Position numbers and translations under genes: made by a program. This document shows positions 5,892 to 7,677 of a DNA stretch of 7,677 nucleotides, one piece after another. The stretch is from Gammaproteobacteria bacterium (lineage in GTDB: Bacteria > Pseudomonadota > Gammaproteobacteria > SZUA-152), in the NCBI GenBank assembly GCA_003229995.1, contig QIGJ01000281.1, positions 1 to 7,677 on the forward strand. The letters run 5' to 3'. The notes beneath the pieces were generated by a model that searched no databases, had not been told where the DNA came from, and worked only from the letters and a program-made list of their open reading frames with translations. How positions within the stretch are numbered: the first letter of the stretch is position 1; the number at the start of each line of letters is the position of its first letter.

Positions 5892-6929
5892 ATGGCTGTC
5901 CGTGTATTAGTGGTGGATGACTCACGGTTTTTCCGCCGCCGTGTGACGGAAATACTGGAAGCCGATCCACAGATAAAAGTAATTGACAGTGCTGAAAACG
6001 GTGTAGAAGCGGTCAGCAAAGCATTGCGCCTGAAGCCGGATGTGATCACCATGGATGTGGAAATGCCGGTTATGGATGGTATTACCGCAACGCAAAAAAT
6101 CATGACAAGCCATCCAACGGCGATTCTAATGTTTTCCTCGCTGACCACAGATGGTGCGCGTGCAACGCTGGATGCACTGGATGCAGGTGCTGTGGATTTT
6201 TTACCGAAGCGGTTTGAAGATATTTCTAATGACCGTGAAGCAGCTAAGAAATTTTTATGTGAACGGGTACGAGCTGTGGGGGCGCGACGTAATCCATCCC
6301 GCCCGGTATTTTCATCAACCCCACCGGTTTGCACATCAATAAACAATGCACTGAAAAAGGGTCTGACAAAACTGGTGGTCATTGGTACGTCCACGGGTGG
6401 ACCGGTTGCCCTGCAAAATGTGTTGAAGCAGTTACCGGTAACCTTTCCAGTGCCCATTGTTTTGATTCAGCACATGCCTGCCAGTTTTACCCATGCTTTT
6501 GCTCAACGATTGAGTTCCACCTGCGCCATTAACGTGCGTGAAGCACAGGATGGCGATTTTCTGGAGGCGGGGTTGGCCTTGTTGGCACCGGGTGGACAGC
6601 AAATGATTATTGAGAAAAGAGCAGGGCGGGACATTGTGCGCATTACGGATAGTGAGCCAGGGCAAAATTATAAACCCTGTGTGGACATTACCTTTACTTC
6701 AGTCGCCAAACTGTATCCCGGGAAACTGTTGGCCGTCGTATTAACGGGTATGGGGGCAGATGGCAGAGAAGGTGCCAAACTGATTAAGCAGGGAGGTTCG
6801 CCGATATGGGCACAGGATGAAGCATCCTGTGTCGTGTACGGCATGCCTGCGGCTGTGGTGGATGCCGGTATTGTGGATCAGGTTTTGCCGTTAGATGATA
6901 TCGGCAGAGCGTTAGCAGAAAAGGTGTAA
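5892..6929 (+). CDS. cheB: CheB, chemoreceptor glutamate methylesterase
   Basis: This 345-residue protein removes methyl groups from (and deamidates) chemoreceptors when activated by CheA phosphorylation, giving adaptation. The N-terminal receiver (about 1-125) has D9-D10, phosphoacceptor D55 in TMDVEMP, and K106 in LPKRFEDIS. The C-terminal esterase domain (about 158-345) has the catalytic triad S167 in GTSTGGP, H194 in IQHMP and D290 in GMGADG, plus QDEASCVVYGMP near the end. The linker between the domains (about 131-157) is short compared with the Pro/Ala-rich linker of Pseudomonas CheB. The ATG at 5892 is chosen because GGAG lies 9 nt upstream and MAVRVLVVDDSRFF matches the family N-terminus. 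An in-frame GTG at 5877 would overlap that site. cheR is not in the window. Confidence 0.96.
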   Translation: MAVRVLVVDDSRFFRRRVTEILEADPQIKVIDSAENGVEAVSKALRLKPDVITMDVEMPVMDGITATQKIMTSHPTAILMFSSLTTDGARATLDALDAGAVDFLPKRFEDISNDREAAKKFLCERVRAVGARRNPSRPVFSSTPPVCTSINNALKKGLTKLVVIGTSTGGPVALQNVLKQLPVTFPVPIVLIQHMPASFTHAFAQRLSSTCAINVREAQDGDFLEAGLALLAPGGQQMIIEKRAGRDIVRITDSEPGQNYKPCVDITFTSVAKLYPGKLLAVVLTGMGADGREGAKLIKQGGSPIWAQDEASCVVYGMPAAVVDAGIVDQVLPLDDIGRALAEKV

Positions 6930-6930
6930 T

Positions 6931-7671
6931 GTGGATATTCTTAGCATTCTGGGTCTAATCATCGGTTTTGGTGCCATACTAGGCGGCCAATATCTGGAAG
7001 GGGGTCATGTCGGTTCGCTGATTAATGGCCCTGCCTGTCTGATCGTATTGGGTGGCACCGTGGGTGCGGTGATGCTGCAATCACCTCTGCGGGTATTCAT
7101 GATGTCACTCAAAATGGTTTTTTGGATTATATTTCCACCCAAATTAAAAAGTGAAGAAGCCATCGAAAAGATTATGGAATGGAGCAATATTGCCCGTAAA
7201 GAAGGACTTTTGGGACTAGAGGATATTGCAGAAAATGAAAGTAACCCCTTTGCACAAAAGGGTTTACAGTTATTGGTGGATGGCAGTGAACCTGAAGTGA
7301 TTCGCCGGGTAATGGAAGTTGAACTGGATGCCAAAGAACACTATGGCAATGAGGCAGCAAAGGTATTTGAAAATATGGGCGGCTACAGTCCCACTATTGG
7401 CATTATTGGCGCGGTGATGGGACTGATTCATGTTATGCAGAATCTGGCTGATCCATCAAAACTGGGTTCGGGTATTGCCACAGCATTTGTCGCCACTATT
7501 TATGGGGTAGGTTTAGCGAACCTGTTGTTTTTACCAATGGCAGGAAAATTAAAGGCACAGGTACACGCGCAATCCCAGCTTTATGAAATGATTGTAGAAG
7601 GTGTGATTTCCATTGCCGAAGGCGAAAACCCGCGTAATATTGAAACTAAATTACGGGGCTTCACAGGTTAG
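6931..7671 (+). CDS. motC: MotC, MotA-type flagellar stator protein
   Basis: This is a 246-residue inner-membrane protein of the MotA/PomA/ExbB-like family, most like Pseudomonas MotC. With a MotB-type partner (MotD) it forms the ion channel that drives flagellar rotation. Four membrane segments are visible at about residues 3-20, 30-50, 152-170 and 181-202, with a large cytoplasmic loop between the second and third. The loop contains ARKEGLLGLEDIA (88-100) and KGLQLLVDG (110-118). GGYSPTIGIIGAVMGLIHVM (150-169) carries P154, matching the functional proline of MotA (P173 in E. coli), and P202 fits the second one. The start is a GTG one base after the cheB stop, with AAGG 6 nt upstream. The end (SIAEGENPRNIETKL) is intact. 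The close spacing suggests co-transcription with cheB and with a next gene beyond the window. Confidence 0.94.
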   Translation: MDILSILGLIIGFGAILGGQYLEGGHVGSLINGPACLIVLGGTVGAVMLQSPLRVFMMSLKMVFWIIFPPKLKSEEAIEKIMEWSNIARKEGLLGLEDIAENESNPFAQKGLQLLVDGSEPEVIRRVMEVELDAKEHYGNEAAKVFENMGGYSPTIGIIGAVMGLIHVMQNLADPSKLGSGIATAFVATIYGVGLANLLFLPMAGKLKAQVHAQSQLYEMIVEGVISIAEGENPRNIETKLRGFTG

Positions 7672-7677
7672 CGTTTG

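Noticed and set aside
5780..6457. 225-codon open frame on the - strand opposite cheB
   Set aside because: It is a shadow of cheB, whose receiver and esterase motifs are unmistakable; the antisense product has no recognisable motif.

Overview
The window is an 8-gene stretch of a flagellar/chemotaxis cluster, with all genes on the + strand and closely packed. The order is flhF (3' part) - flhG/fleN - fliA - cheY - cheZ - cheA - cheB - motC. This order, and the close match of every protein to the Pseudomonas/Vibrio type of flagellar system (as recalled, not searched), point to a polar-flagellated gammaproteobacterium. The genus cannot be named from the sequence alone.

Layout: bases 1-935 hold the GTPase half of FlhF, cut by the left edge. 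FlhG/FleN (922-1806) overlaps flhF by 14 nt, and FliA (1803-2558) overlaps flhG by 4 nt (ATGA). After a 55-nt AT-rich gap comes cheY, which starts at a TTG (2614-3006), then cheZ two bases later (3009-3773). cheA follows (3801-5833) but is broken by a frameshift near 4869-4876. cheB (5892-6929) lies 58 nt after cheA. The MotA-type stator gene motC (GTG start, 6931-7671) begins one base after cheB. The last six bases are non-coding or belong to the next gene, plausibly motD. No RNA gene, mobile element, CRISPR array or convincing terminator was seen, and no gene-free stretch exceeds 58 nt.

How the genes work together: FlhF and FlhG set the place and number of polar flagella. FliA is the sigma-28 factor for late flagellar and chemotaxis genes. 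CheA phosphorylates CheY, which controls motor switching, and CheB, which demethylates receptors. CheZ dephosphorylates CheY-P. MotC would be the proton-channel stator partner of a MotD/MotB protein.

Points of interest: (1) cheA has a 2-nt frame disruption at the P3/P4 junction. A GT dinucleotide duplication explains it exactly, and both halves are otherwise intact. (2) The CheA linker, where a P2 domain would be expected, carries two clear copies and one weak copy of an acidic DE-x-x-x-LL motif. The motif closely resembles the CheY-binding tail of CheZ in the same operon. The rest of the window looks like an ordinary conserved flagellar operon; I found no wholly new system.
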